Shown here: positions 1-8,888 of the stretch, piece by piece | Numbering within the stretch: position 1 is the first letter of the stretch | Layout of the letters: the number at the start of each line of letters is the position of its first letter | Origin: Streptomyces sp. MJM8645 | GTDB taxonomy: Bacteria; Actinomycetota; Actinomycetes; Streptomycetales; Streptomycetaceae | DNA: 64,000 bases | Assembly (NCBI RefSeq): GCF_001625365.1 | Contig: NZ_LJJF01000001.1 | Location: forward strand, 2,170,001 to 2,234,000 | Reading direction: 5' to 3' | The notes under the pieces: model-generated | Told to the model about the DNA's origin: nothing | Database searches by the model: none | What the model saw: the letters and a program-made list of their open reading frames with translations, nothing else | Program-made: the position numbers and the translations under genes

Positions 1-612
1 GATGGAGCGGACCCGTGCCATGGGGTTGCTGAGCTTCGCCATGTGTTTTCTTCCTTTTCCCTTGGGAGCGTGGCGAGGACGAGGCTCCGACGTTCCAGCG
101 TCGGAGCCTCGATCTGTTTTCGGCCGCGTCAGGCATGGCCCGACTGACCGCGTGGTTGATCCTCCAGGGTTGGTGGTCGAAGCACAAAGGCTAAATGTTT
201 ACAAGGGCTTGACCGAGTAATTACAGCAAGTGACCCGTCGAGGGCATCCCTGTCCGCCTTTGCTCGGGCAAACCAAGACGCACTCGGCACCCTTGACATG
301 ACGGACCATCGGCCGTCCACACGCAGGGTGAGCGGCTTGCGGTGGAAATGGCGAGAATCTGCCCATGAGGCCGCTGGATCAAGCCATCCCACACGCTTCG
401 CATCGGGTGGGACACCAGGGCAACGTCGTCCAGGAGATCTGTCCGCACTGCTGCCGGGTCAGGTGGTCGACGGGGGCACGAAGTTCGGCCACCGGGGTGG
501 AACGAAGACAGGCGCGGCTTCCGGGTGATCACAAGGCATCGAGTCCTTGATCACCACGATGGAAGACCGTGCCTGCCCGCTCAACGTCGTAGGTCCCTTT
601 CGGCCTGGGCCG
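1..612. other. no supportable gene; degraded DNA
   Basis: About 600 bases without a convincing gene. Short open frames exist on both strands but none has a ribosome binding site with a family-like protein, and codon use is mixed. The stretch leads directly into a transposase remnant and a complete insertion sequence, so it is probably decayed mobile or intergenic DNA. One clear structure, a terminator-like hairpin at 81-120, is listed separately. Confidence 0.5.
81..120 (+). terminator. hairpin followed by T-rich tail
   Basis: A perfect 12-bp inverted repeat (GAGGCTCCGACG at 81-92, its complement at 99-110) encloses a 6-nt loop and is followed by GATCTGTTTT. This is the form of a rho-independent terminator for transcription from the left. 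The gene it would serve lies outside or at the very edge of the window. Confidence 0.5.
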
Positions 613-935
613 GCTCACCGCTGTCCGGCCTCCCGAGCCCGAAGAACACCCGGGTCTGCTGGACTCTCTGGCAGCGGTGTCCGATCCACGCCGGGCCGGG
701 GGCCGACGCCGTCCCCTCCACCTTGTCCTCGCGCTCGCCGCGTGCACGGTGCCGGCCGGGGCGAAGTCGCCGGCCGCGATCGAGGAGTGGCCGCCGGCGC
801 GCCACCCACCAACACCACCGCTCTCGGCGGCCGGTTCCGCGATCCGACCGCCCCCACCCCGGCCGAAGCCACCGTCCGCCGAGTCCTGCATCGCGTCGAC
901 GCGGCTCGGCGCGCCAGACCTACGGCATGCGGTAA
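613..935 (+). pseudogene. ISAs1-family transposase, N-terminal remnant
   Basis: Joining two frames gives a recognisable start of an ISAs1-type (DDE) transposase. The part LLDSLAAVSDPRR, a hydrophobic LVLALAA stretch and AKSPAAIEEW read in one frame (about 655-800), and PAEATVRRVLHRVDA reads in another (about 850-905). At least one frameshift separates them, there is no plausible start codon, and everything beyond roughly the first 100 residues is missing. The fragment stops a few bases before the inverted repeat of the next insertion sequence. Family assignment is from remembered motif spacing; I am fairly sure it is a transposase relic. Confidence 0.65.
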
Positions 936-937
936 CG

Positions 938-1879
938 GGCTAGACGAGTAAGTCCGAAGTGCCCGAGTGCATGAAGCGAGGGCCTCGTTGGTTCGTTTGT
1001 GACGACAAACCTCAAGGCCCTCGCGACTCGGTGACCGGGCCGCCCGCCGAGGCTGACTGATGCCGAGTTGTTGACGCTGGCGGTGATGCAGGCCCTGCTC
1101 GGCTTCGTCTCCGAGGCCCGGTGGCTCCGCTTCGCCCGCGCCCACCTGGCGGCCGAGTTCCCGTACCTGCCCGGCCAGTCCGGCTACAACAAACGACTGC
1201 GGGCCTCGAACACACTGATCAGCCGGTTCATCCGTGCCCTGGCCCGGGACACCGACCTGTGGCACGACGACGTGTGGGTCGTCGACTCCACACCCGCCGA
1301 ATGCGCCCGTTCCCGGCCCGCCGTCAAACGCTCCGACCTGGCCGGCTGGGCCGGCTACGGCTACTGCCCCCCACTCACGGTTCTTCTGGGGCCTGCGGCT
1401 GCACCTGGTCTGCACGCCCGGCGGACTCCCGATCGCCTGGGCACTGGCCAACCCCAAGGCCGACGAACGCGAGGTGCTGGCCGACATGCTCACCCGCGAC
1501 CAGGACCTCCCGGCCACCCATCCCGGGCAGACGATCGTCGGCGACAAGGGCTACGTCTCCAAGCACCTCGACGCCCTCCTGGCAGAGCTCGGCCTGACCC
1601 TGCTCAGGCCGAGCTACCGCAACCTCAAACCCCGGCCCGGCGAACACCTGCTCAAGCCGATCCGCCAGCTCATCGAGTCGGTCAACGACACCCTCAAGGT
1701 CCAGCTCGACCTCGAACGCCACGGGGCCAGGACACCCGCAGGCGTCCTGGCCCGAGTCGGCCAACGAATCCTCGCCCTGACCACCGCCATCTGGCACAAC
1801 CGCCGAACCGGCACCCCGATCACCCGATCACTGATCGCCTACGACCACTGACCAAGACTTCGGACTTACTCGTCTAGCC
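938..1879 (+). mobile_element. insertion sequence with 23-bp perfect terminal inverted repeats
   Basis: The ends at 938-960 and 1857-1879 are perfect 23-bp inverted repeats (outer part GGCTAGACGAGTAAG). CTAG lies inside both ends, at 940-943 and 1874-1877. If CTAG is the duplicated target, the element is 930 bp (944-1873) with 17-bp inverted repeats ending in ACGAG. The only coding content is one DDE transposase, now broken. The right end coincides with the TAG stop codon of the neighbouring phosphatase-family gene, so that gene lost no residue. The transposase resembles Streptomyces proteins often labelled IS982 family; a 4-bp palindromic target would be unusual there, so the family name stays tentative. 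Confidence 0.85.
999..1851 (+). pseudogene. DDE transposase, inactivated by stop and frameshift
   Basis: The coding sequence appears to begin at GTG 999 (VTTNLKALATR) but meets TGA at 1032. It then reads on in the same frame (PPRLTDAELLTLAVMQALL) until a C-run at 1367-1372, where the frame must shift by +1 (or -2) to continue as HSRFFWGLRLHLVCTPGGLP through to LIAYDH at 1851. The DDE residues are recognisable: VVDST in the first part, GDKGY and LERHG in the second. Family members have an uninterrupted YGYC-xx-HSRFF junction, so the shift looks like an indel and not programmed frameshifting. The N-terminal region is also shorter than usual. The copy is probably non-functional unless a related element acts in trans. 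Confidence 0.8.
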
Positions 1880-2929
1880 GAACCGGTAGGTGGCGGCCAC
1901 CGCGAGGTGGTCGCTGCCGTCCCGGGGCAGGGTGCGGGAGTCGACCGGCGCGAGGCCGCCCTTGCTCATGATCTGGTCGATCCGGGCCATCGGGAAGGAC
2001 GCCGGCCAGCTGAAGCCGAAACCGTCCCCGGCGGCGCCCTGGGCCGAGCGCATCTGCGAGGTGACCGGCGCCAGGCTGCGGTCGTTCATGGTGCCGTTGA
2101 GATCGCCGAGCAGCAGGACCTTCTTCACCGGCTCGGCCTGGATCGCGTCGCCGAGCGCCTGCGCGCTGACGTCCCGCTGGTCGACGGTGAAGCCGCCCTC
2201 GGCCTTCAGCCGCACCGACGGCAGGTGCGCGACGTACACCGCGACCGGGCCCTGCGGGGTGGCGACCTGGGCCCGGAACGCCCTGGTCCAGCCCATCTTG
2301 AGGTCCACCGGCGAGACTCCGCTGATCGGGTACTTCGACCAGAGGCCGACCGTCCCCTCCACCTCGTGGTACGGGTACGCCTCGGCGAGCCCGCTCTCGT
2401 AGTCGCGCAGCGGCTTGCCGGCCAGTTCCTGGAGGGCGACGATCTGGGCGCCGGAGGCCACCAGGCCGCGGACGGTGCCCGGCACGTCGGGGTTGGCGGC
2501 GGCGACGTTGTGGCTGACCACCGTCCAGTCGCCGGTGCCGCCGCTCTTGTCGCTGAGCAGGCCGCCGAACAGGTTGAGCCAGATCGCGACGGGCAGCAGC
2601 AGCGCGATCAGCGCGGTGGCGGAGCGGCGCAGCAGCGCGGGGACCAGCAGCACCGGGACGGCCAGGCCGATCCAGGGCAGGAAGGTCTCCAGCAGGCTGC
2701 CGAGGTTGCCGGCGCTGTTGGGGACGTCGGCGTGGAGGGCCATCAGCAGGGCGACGAGCACGGCCAGCACCGCGACGACCAGGCCGCGCCGCCAGGTGGT
2801 GGCGCCACGGCCGTCCCGGCCCCAGTGCCGCAGGCCCAGGAATCCTCCGGGACGGCCCGCGGGGGCCGGGGCGCCCGCCTCGCCCCAGGGCCCGGCCGTG
2901 CTCCGGTCGGTCCTGTCCGCCTGCGTCAT
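1874..2929 (-). CDS. membrane-anchored endonuclease/exonuclease/phosphatase family protein
   Basis: This 351-residue protein has three predicted membrane segments at about residues 49-125 (VVAVLAVLVALLMAL, then two more). A DNase I-like EEP domain follows that should face outside the cell. The hallmark motifs are present in order: SHNVAA, ALQEL (metal-binding Glu), LLLGDLNG, RIDQIM and GSDHLAV (catalytic Asp-His). Substrate (nucleic acid, phosphoester lipid or inositol phosphate) cannot be told from sequence. The start ATG 2929 begins a hydrophilic Pro/Gly-rich cytoplasmic tail. The TAG stop lies inside the CTAG at the right end of the insertion sequence, so the element sits exactly at the end of this gene and removes any native terminator. 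Confidence 0.88.
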   Translation of the reverse strand: MTQADRTDRSTAGPWGEAGAPAPAGRPGGFLGLRHWGRDGRGATTWRRGLVVAVLAVLVALLMALHADVPNSAGNLGSLLETFLPWIGLAVPVLLVPALLRRSATALIALLLPVAIWLNLFGGLLSDKSGGTGDWTVVSHNVAAANPDVPGTVRGLVASGAQIVALQELAGKPLRDYESGLAEAYPYHEVEGTVGLWSKYPISGVSPVDLKMGWTRAFRAQVATPQGPVAVYVAHLPSVRLKAEGGFTVDQRDVSAQALGDAIQAEPVKKVLLLGDLNGTMNDRSLAPVTSQMRSAQGAAGDGFGFSWPASFPMARIDQIMSKGGLAPVDSRTLPRDGSDHLAVAATYRFG

Positions 2930-3182
2930 CCGTGGCTCCCGTTGTTCGTGCCGTCGCCGGTCCGGTGTCCGGCCCGTGCGGTACGGGCGGGTGCCGGACT
3001 GGTGCCGGTTTGATCGGATACCCGGCTCAGCCTATGCCGGGACAGACGCGGGGCCGTCGGAGCGGGTTCCGGCGTGGCCCGGTTTGGTGAGCCATGCCAC
3101 GCCGGGCGCGGGTCGGTGCAGGTCGGCGCAGGTCGGTACGGGTACGGGACCGGGGCGCGGGGTCCGGGGCGCGGGAGCGCGT

Positions 3183-3833
3183 TCAGCCGCGGGAGCCGGA
3201 GGCCGCGTGCGGCGCCAGGCCTTCGAGCAGCGAGTCGACCATCCGGCGGGCCAGGTCCGGGTCCTCCAGGTCGGAGTCGTCCCAGAGGATGCTGCGGTAC
3301 AGGATCGGGCCCATCAGCATGTCGCCGAGCAGCTCGACGTCGAGGTCGGTCCGCAGCACGCCCTCGTCCATGGCGCGGCGGATCAGGGCGAGCCCCGCCT
3401 CCCTGCGGGGCTTGATCACCCGGTCGCGGTACGCGCTGTACAGGTCGGGCAGGCTCTGCATCTGGCCGAGGGCGGCCTTGAGCACCCAGCGGGAGCGCTT
3501 GGCGAGGCCGCGCCGGCGCATGTAGTCGATCATCTCGATCAGGTGGTCCCGGGCGGTGCCGTCGGTCGGCGCGGGCATCGGGACTTCCAGCCGGCTGACC
3601 ACGTCGACCAGCAGGGCCTCCTTGTTGGGCCAGCGCCGGTAGATGGTGGCCTTGCCGACGCCGGCCGCGGCGGCGATGCCCTCGATGGTGAGCTCGGACA
3701 GCGCGGTGCCGCCGGCCATCAGGTCCTCGACGGCGGCGAAGATGGCCTGCTCGGCGGCCTCGCTGCGCGGGCGGCCGCGGCGTACGGCGGCGCAGGGCTG
3801 TCCGGCCCCGGCGGCCGGGGTGTCCGTCTTCAT
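3183..3833 (-). CDS. TetR/AcrR family transcriptional regulator
   Basis: This 216-residue one-component regulator has a TetR helix-turn-helix at about residues 27-70 (TIEGIAAAAGVGKATIYRRW) followed by a C-terminal ligand-binding domain (ARDHLIEMIDYMRRRG onward). ATG 3833 is preceded by GGGAG. It lies on the same strand as, and downstream of, the DHA2-type exporter at 4048-5658, separated by about 214 bp that contain three copies of a 25-bp dyad repeat. The pairing of an exporter with a TetR suggests local repression of the pump; the ligand is unknown. Confidence 0.88.
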   Translation of the reverse strand: MKTDTPAAGAGQPCAAVRRGRPRSEAAEQAIFAAVEDLMAGGTALSELTIEGIAAAAGVGKATIYRRWPNKEALLVDVVSRLEVPMPAPTDGTARDHLIEMIDYMRRRGLAKRSRWVLKAALGQMQSLPDLYSAYRDRVIKPRREAGLALIRRAMDEGVLRTDLDVELLGDMLMGPILYRSILWDDSDLEDPDLARRMVDSLLEGLAPHAASGSRG

Positions 3834-3882
3834 CCCCGCTGTACTCCCTCGCTGTCCGCGTGGCGCACGGGCGCCGTTCCGT

Positions 3883-3957
3883 TTCCGATGGTGGTCCGTG
3901 GACCGGGTTCCGATGGTGGTCCGTGGACCGGGTTCCGATGGTGGTCCGTGGACCGGG
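3883..3957. repeat. three perfect tandem copies of a 25-bp unit with internal palindrome
   Basis: Units at 3883-3907, 3908-3932 and 3933-3957 are identical. Each contains GGTCCGTGGACC, a dyad of 5-bp arms around GT. The array lies in the leader of the tetR gene, 50-125 bp upstream of its start, and after the end of the exporter gene. It could be a multiple operator, a set of RNA hairpins, or simply a recent slippage expansion. Confidence 0.9.
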
Positions 3958-4047
3958 CCGGGTAGCGGCCGCCGTCCTGGACCTCGGCCCTGCCGCCCGG
4001 GGGTTCACCCGGGTGACAGGGCCATTGTCGCTCAGTGCGATCGCGGG

Positions 4048-5658
4048 TCAGGCGTCCGCGGCCACGGCCTTGCGGCTCTGGTCGGGCTGCTCGGCGGCCT
4101 TCCCGGCCGGGCCGCCGGGGGCGGCCGACCGGCGCGGCAGCAGGAACCAGGCGATCAGCGCGCCGACCACCGTGATGCCCGCGGAGAGCGAGGCCACCAC
4201 GTGCATGGCACTGACGAAGGCGTCGTCGGCCGGGCCGATCAGCGCGGCGCCCTTGGGGCCCATCCGCTCGGCGATGGCCAGGGTGGCCTCCAGCGACTCG
4301 CCGGCCTTGCCGCGCAGGTCGTCGGGCAGCTGGTTGAGCGTGTCGGCCATGCCGTCGCGGTAGACGGTGGAGAGCACCGCGCCGAGCACGGCGACGCCGA
4401 GCGAGCCGCCGACCTGGCGGAAGGTGTTGTTGACGGCCGAGCCCGCGCCGGCCTTCTCGCGGGGCAGCGAGGCCATGATCGCGACGGTGACCGGCGGCAT
4501 GACGTGCGCCATTCCGGTGCCCATCAGCAGGCCGAGCACGATCAGCACCCAGATCGGCGTGTCGACGCCCAGCAGGGTGTAGCCGACGAAGCCGACCGCG
4601 ATCAGCAGCATGCCGACGGCGGCGGTGGCGGCGACGCCGAAGCGGTCGACCACCAACCGGGCCCGCGGCGCGAACAGCAGCTGGGCGACGGCCAGCGGCA
4701 GCATCAGCAGGCCGGCCTGGAGCGCGCTGTAGCCGCGCACGCTCTGGATGTAGAAGACGCCGAAGAAGGAGACGCCCATCAGCGCGAAGAAGACCACGCC
4801 GACGACCACGACGGAGGCGCTGAACACCTTGTTGCGGAACCAGGTGACGTCCAGCGCGGGGAAGCGGGTGCGGCGCTCGAACCAGACGAAGGCGGCCAGC
4901 GCCAGCACGCCGATCAGCGTCGGCACCCAGGCCTCGGCGGCGGTGAAGTCGGCCAGCTCGCCGCCCTTGATGATGCCGTAGATCAGCGCGACCAGGCCGA
5001 TGATCGACAGCAGCACGCCTATCGGGTCGAGCTTGCCGGGGTTCGGGTCCTTGGACTCGGGCACCAGGACGACCATCGCGATCACCGCGACGATCACGAT
5101 CGGGACGTTGACCAGGAAGACCGAGCCCCACCAGAAGTGCTCGATCAGCAGGCCGCCGGTGATCGGGCCGATGGCGATGGCCAGGCCGACTGCGCCGGCC
5201 CAGATGCCGATCGCCTTGGGCTGCTCGGAGCGCTCGAACACGTTCATGATGATGGCCAGCGTGGCGGGCATCGCGAGCGCGGCGCCGACGCCCATCAGGG
5301 CGCGGTAGCCGACGAGTTCACCGGGCGAGGCGGCCAGCGCGGAGAGCAGCGAGGCGATGCCGAAGACCACCATGCCGCCGAGCAGCGCGCGCTTGCGGCC
5401 GAAGCGGTCGCCGAGCAGGCCGGAGGTGAAGAGCAGCCCGGCGAACACCAGGGTGTAGGAGTTGATCGACCACTCCAGGTCGCTCTGGCTGGCGCCGAGC
5501 CCGACCGGCGCGGGGGTCGCGATGGTCTTCATCGCGACGTTGAGGATCGAGTTGTCGAGGACGACGACGAGCAGGGCGAGCACCAGGGTGCAGAGGATCG
5601 CCCAGCGGCGGCGGTGGATGGCTTCCGGCACGCGGGGTGGCGCGGCTGCGGTGGTCAT
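4048..5658 (-). CDS. MFS multidrug exporter, DHA2 (14-TM) type
   Basis: This 536-residue major facilitator has the drug:H+ antiporter pattern. It has [10 protein letters not shown] in TM1, a [11 protein letters not shown] loop (motif A), and motif C-like glycines in [16 protein letters not shown]. About fourteen hydrophobic segments fit the DHA2/EmrB/QacA type. ATG 5658 ([15 protein letters not shown]) is chosen because the residues before it do not resemble the family. A TetR regulator follows downstream on the same strand, and a 22-bp palindrome at 5753-5774 lies about 95 bp upstream of the start. It probably exports a hydrophobic toxin or metabolite; substrate unknown. Confidence 0.9.
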   Translation of the reverse strand: MTTAAAPPRVPEAIHRRRWAILCTLVLALLVVVLDNSILNVAMKTIATPAPVGLGASQSDLEWSINSYTLVFAGLLFTSGLLGDRFGRKRALLGGMVVFGIASLLSALAASPGELVGYRALMGVGAALAMPATLAIIMNVFERSEQPKAIGIWAGAVGLAIAIGPITGGLLIEHFWWGSVFLVNVPIVIVAVIAMVVLVPESKDPNPGKLDPIGVLLSIIGLVALIYGIIKGGELADFTAAEAWVPTLIGVLALAAFVWFERRTRFPALDVTWFRNKVFSASVVVVGVVFFALMGVSFFGVFYIQSVRGYSALQAGLLMLPLAVAQLLFAPRARLVVDRFGVAATAAVGMLLIAVGFVGYTLLGVDTPIWVLIVLGLLMGTGMAHVMPPVTVAIMASLPREKAGAGSAVNNTFRQVGGSLGVAVLGAVLSTVYRDGMADTLNQLPDDLRGKAGESLEATLAIAERMGPKGAALIGPADDAFVSAMHVVASLSAGITVVGALIAWFLLPRRSAAPGGPAGKAAEQPDQSRKAVAADA

Positions 5659-5711
5659 TGGTCTTCCCGTCCGTGGTGGTGTGGCACTGGCGGGCAATTC
5701 CGAGCCATGGT

Positions 5712-5774
5712 CGTCTCGTAACCCCCCGGCACCAGGGTAGCGGCCATTTCGATACGAGACGAATCCGTTTCGTA
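5712..5774. promoter_or_regulatory. candidate TetR operator in divergent exporter/panB region
   Basis: The palindrome at 5753-5774 has arms TACGAGACG and CGTTTCGTA around AATC (one mismatch). An extra half-site, CGTCTCGTA, lies at 5712-5720. Arm length and spacing suit a TetR dimer. It sits between the divergent starts of the exporter (5658, minus) and panB (5934, plus). The TetR encoded at 3183-3833 is the obvious candidate to bind. A second dyad, GCACGCC-GG-GGCGTGC at 5851-5866, lies closer to panB. Confidence 0.55.
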
Positions 5775-5933
5775 AAAACGCGGCAAAGCCCGCCGGCCGG
5801 CGGCCGGTGTGCCGCAGATCGCACCCGCGCGCCTGCACGCCCCTTTGCGCGCACGCCGGGGCGTGCAAGCATGGAGGTGATCCGGGGACGCCGTACGGCG
5901 CCACGAGACGACAACCCTTCAGGAGTCCGTTCG

Positions 5934-6803
5934 ATGAACGCTTCTTCGCCTTCGCCTGCCCAGAACCAGGCGGCGACCGCCACCCTCTACGGCGGGGTCA
6001 CCAACCGCCGCATCACCGTCCGCGACCTCGCCACCGCCAAACAGCGCGGCGAGAAGTGGTCGATGCTGACCGCCTACGACGCCCTCACCGCCGGGGTGTT
6101 CGACGAGGCCGGCATCCCCGTCCTGCTGGTCGGCGACTCCGCCGGCAACTGCCACCTCGGCTACGAGACCACCGTGCCGGTGACCATGGATCAGATGGTG
6201 ATGCTCTCCGCCGCCGTCGTCCGCGGCACCAAGCGCGCGATGATCGTCGCCGACCTGCCGTTCGGCTCCTACCAGGAGTCCCCCGCGCAGGCCATGCGCA
6301 ACGCGGCCCGGCTGATGAAGGAGGCCGGGGTCGGCGCGGTCAAGCTGGAGGGCGGGGAGCGCAGCGCCCGCTCGATCGAGCTGCTGGTCGAGGCCGGCGT
6401 CCCGGTGATGGCGCACATCGGCCTCACCCCGCAGTCCGTGCACGCCTTCGGCGGCTACCCCGTCCAGGGCCGCGGCGACGAGGCGGCGCACCAGCTGCTG
6501 CGCGACGCCAAGGCCGTCCAGCAGTCGGGCGCCTTCGCGGTCGTGCTGGAGGCGGTGCCGGCCGAGCTGGCCGCCCAGGTCACCGAGCAGCTGACCATCC
6601 CGACCGTCGGCATCGGCGGCGGGCCCGACACCGACGCCCAGGTCCTGGTCTGGACCGACATGGCCGGCATGACGGCGGGCCGGGTGCCCAAGTTCGTCAA
6701 GCAGTACGCCGACCTGCGGACCGTCCTCGGCGACGCCGCCCGCGCGTTCGCCGAGGACGTCCGCGGCGGCGCCTTCCCGGCGGCGGAGCACAGCTTCCAC
6801 TGA
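5934..6803 (+). CDS. panB: 3-methyl-2-oxobutanoate hydroxymethyltransferase (ketopantoate hydroxymethyltransferase)
   Basis: PanB transfers a hydroxymethyl group from 5,10-methylene-tetrahydrofolate to alpha-ketoisovalerate, the first committed step of pantothenate (coenzyme A) synthesis in the cytoplasm. The 289-residue protein shows the family motifs: [36 protein letters not shown] (metal-binding Asp), [15 protein letters not shown] and [23 protein letters not shown] 5934 follows AGGAGT at good spacing. The gene stands alone, divergent from the exporter, and ends at a strong hairpin (6814-6846). Its first about 20 residues are a Ser/Pro/Ala-rich extension common in actinomycete homologues. 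Confidence 0.97.
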   Translation: MNASSPSPAQNQAATATLYGGVTNRRITVRDLATAKQRGEKWSMLTAYDALTAGVFDEAGIPVLLVGDSAGNCHLGYETTVPVTMDQMVMLSAAVVRGTKRAMIVADLPFGSYQESPAQAMRNAARLMKEAGVGAVKLEGGERSARSIELLVEAGVPVMAHIGLTPQSVHAFGGYPVQGRGDEAAHQLLRDAKAVQQSGAFAVVLEAVPAELAAQVTEQLTIPTVGIGGGPDTDAQVLVWTDMAGMTAGRVPKFVKQYADLRTVLGDAARAFAEDVRGGAFPAAEHSFH

Positions 6804-6813
6804 CGGCCCCCGA

Positions 6814-6846
6814 CGGCCCCGCTCCCCCGCCCGGGGAGCGGGGCCG
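6814..6846 (+). terminator. GC-rich hairpin after panB
   Basis: A perfect 14-bp stem (CGGCCCCGCTCCCC at 6814-6827, complement 6833-6846) with a 5-nt loop begins 10 bases after the panB stop. There is no T-run, as is usual in actinomycetes. Confidence 0.7.
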
Positions 6847-6867
6847 CTGTCGTGCCCGCTCCCCCGG

Positions 6868-6927
6868 TGACAGCGGTCTGACAGCGCAGCGCCGAACCCG
6901 CCCCCCTCATGACAGCCCGCTGACAGC
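6868..6927 (+). promoter_or_regulatory. two pairs of TGACAGC heptamers with 11-bp spacing
   Basis: TGACAGC occurs at 6868-6874 and 6879-6885, and again at 6910-6916 and 6921-6927. Each pair has an 11-bp start-to-start spacing; a related GGACAGC lies at 6934-6940. Heptameric direct repeats at 11-bp pitch are the form bound by SARP regulators and by some OmpR-type proteins such as PhoP. They lie just upstream of an ABC exporter whose next neighbour is a SARP-domain regulator (8889-12287). The link is inference. Confidence 0.6.
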
Positions 6928-6948
6928 CGGGCCGGACAGCCTGGGGGC

Positions 6949-7967
<1,019 letters not shown>

Positions 7968-7971
<4 letters not shown>

Positions 7972-8780
7972 CCACCGCCACCATCACCCCCGCCCGGGTG
8001 GAGGACTCCCGGATCGGCCTGTCCGGCACCTTCCGCCACGTCGGCGCGCTGACCCGCCGCAACCTGATGCGGATCAAGGCCGACCCGGAGTCGATGTTCG
8101 ACGCCGTGCTGATGCCGGTCATCTTCACGGTGCTGTTCGTCTACGTCTTCGGCGGCGCCGTCTCCGGCAACCAGGACTCCTACAAGCAGTACATGATCCC
8201 CGGCCTGCTCGGGCAGACCGGCCTCACCCTCGCGATGGCCGTCGGCACCGGCCTGAACAGCGACTTCCAGACCGGCGTGATGGACCGCTTCCGGACCCTG
8301 CCGATCGGCCGGGCCTCCGTCCTGCTCTCCAAGATGGCCGCCGAGACCTGCCGGGCGCTGCTCTCCTTCGTGATCCTGATCGGCTTCGCGATGTGCATCG
8401 GCTTCGAGGTGAAGACCGGTCCGCTGGAGGTCGTGGCCGCGGTCGGCCTGTCGCTGGTGTTCGGCATGTCGATCGTCTGGGTCTCGATGCTGCTGGGCAT
8501 GGCGCTGCGCAGCGCCCAGGCCGTCCAGGGCGTGGCCATGCTGGTCCTGATGCCGATGCAGTTCGGCAGCTCGATCTTCGCGCCGACCGACACCATGCCG
8601 GGCTGGCTCCAGGCCTTCACCAAGGTCAACCCGCTGTCGGCGCTCGCCGACGCCTCCCGCTCCCTGCTCAACGGCCAGGGGCCGCTGGCCCACCCGGTGA
8701 TGGTCGTGCTGATCTGGTCGGTGGCCACCACCGCGATCTTCGCGCCGCTCGCCGTCGCCCGCTTCCGCAAGCGGACCTGA
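7968..8780 (+). CDS. ABC-2 type permease, DrrB type
   Basis: This 270-residue integral membrane partner of the ATPase encoded at 6949-7971 has about six hydrophobic segments, for example FDAVLMPVIFTVLFVYVFGG, ALLSFVILIGFAMCI and VVGLSLVFGMSIVW-like stretches. It has the ABC-2 membrane domain layout, with the conserved NPLSALADASRSLL near the C-terminus. Its start overlaps the ATPase stop (ATGA). Two subunits form the exporter in the cytoplasmic membrane. The substrate is not predictable; relatives give self-resistance to anthracyclines or export lipids. Confidence 0.92.
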
Positions 8781-8789
8781 GAACGGCCG

Positions 8790-8814
8790 CCGGCCCTCCG
8801 CGGGGGAGGGCCGG
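8790..8814. terminator. hairpin between convergent genes
   Basis: CCGGCCCTCC (8790-8799) pairs perfectly with GGAGGGCCGG (8805-8814) around a 5-nt loop. It lies 9 bases after the permease stop and 75 bases before the end of the convergent regulator gene, so it can stop transcription from either side. Confidence 0.6.
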
Positions 8815-8888
8815 GGGGCGACCGGCCGGCACCAGGGGACGGGGCCGGCCGACGGAACGGCTGACCGGTGACCAGGGACGGACGCCGG

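Noticed and set aside
1..220. A 72-residue ORF at the left edge
   Set aside because: No ribosome site, no family similarity, and it runs through a terminator hairpin at 81-120.
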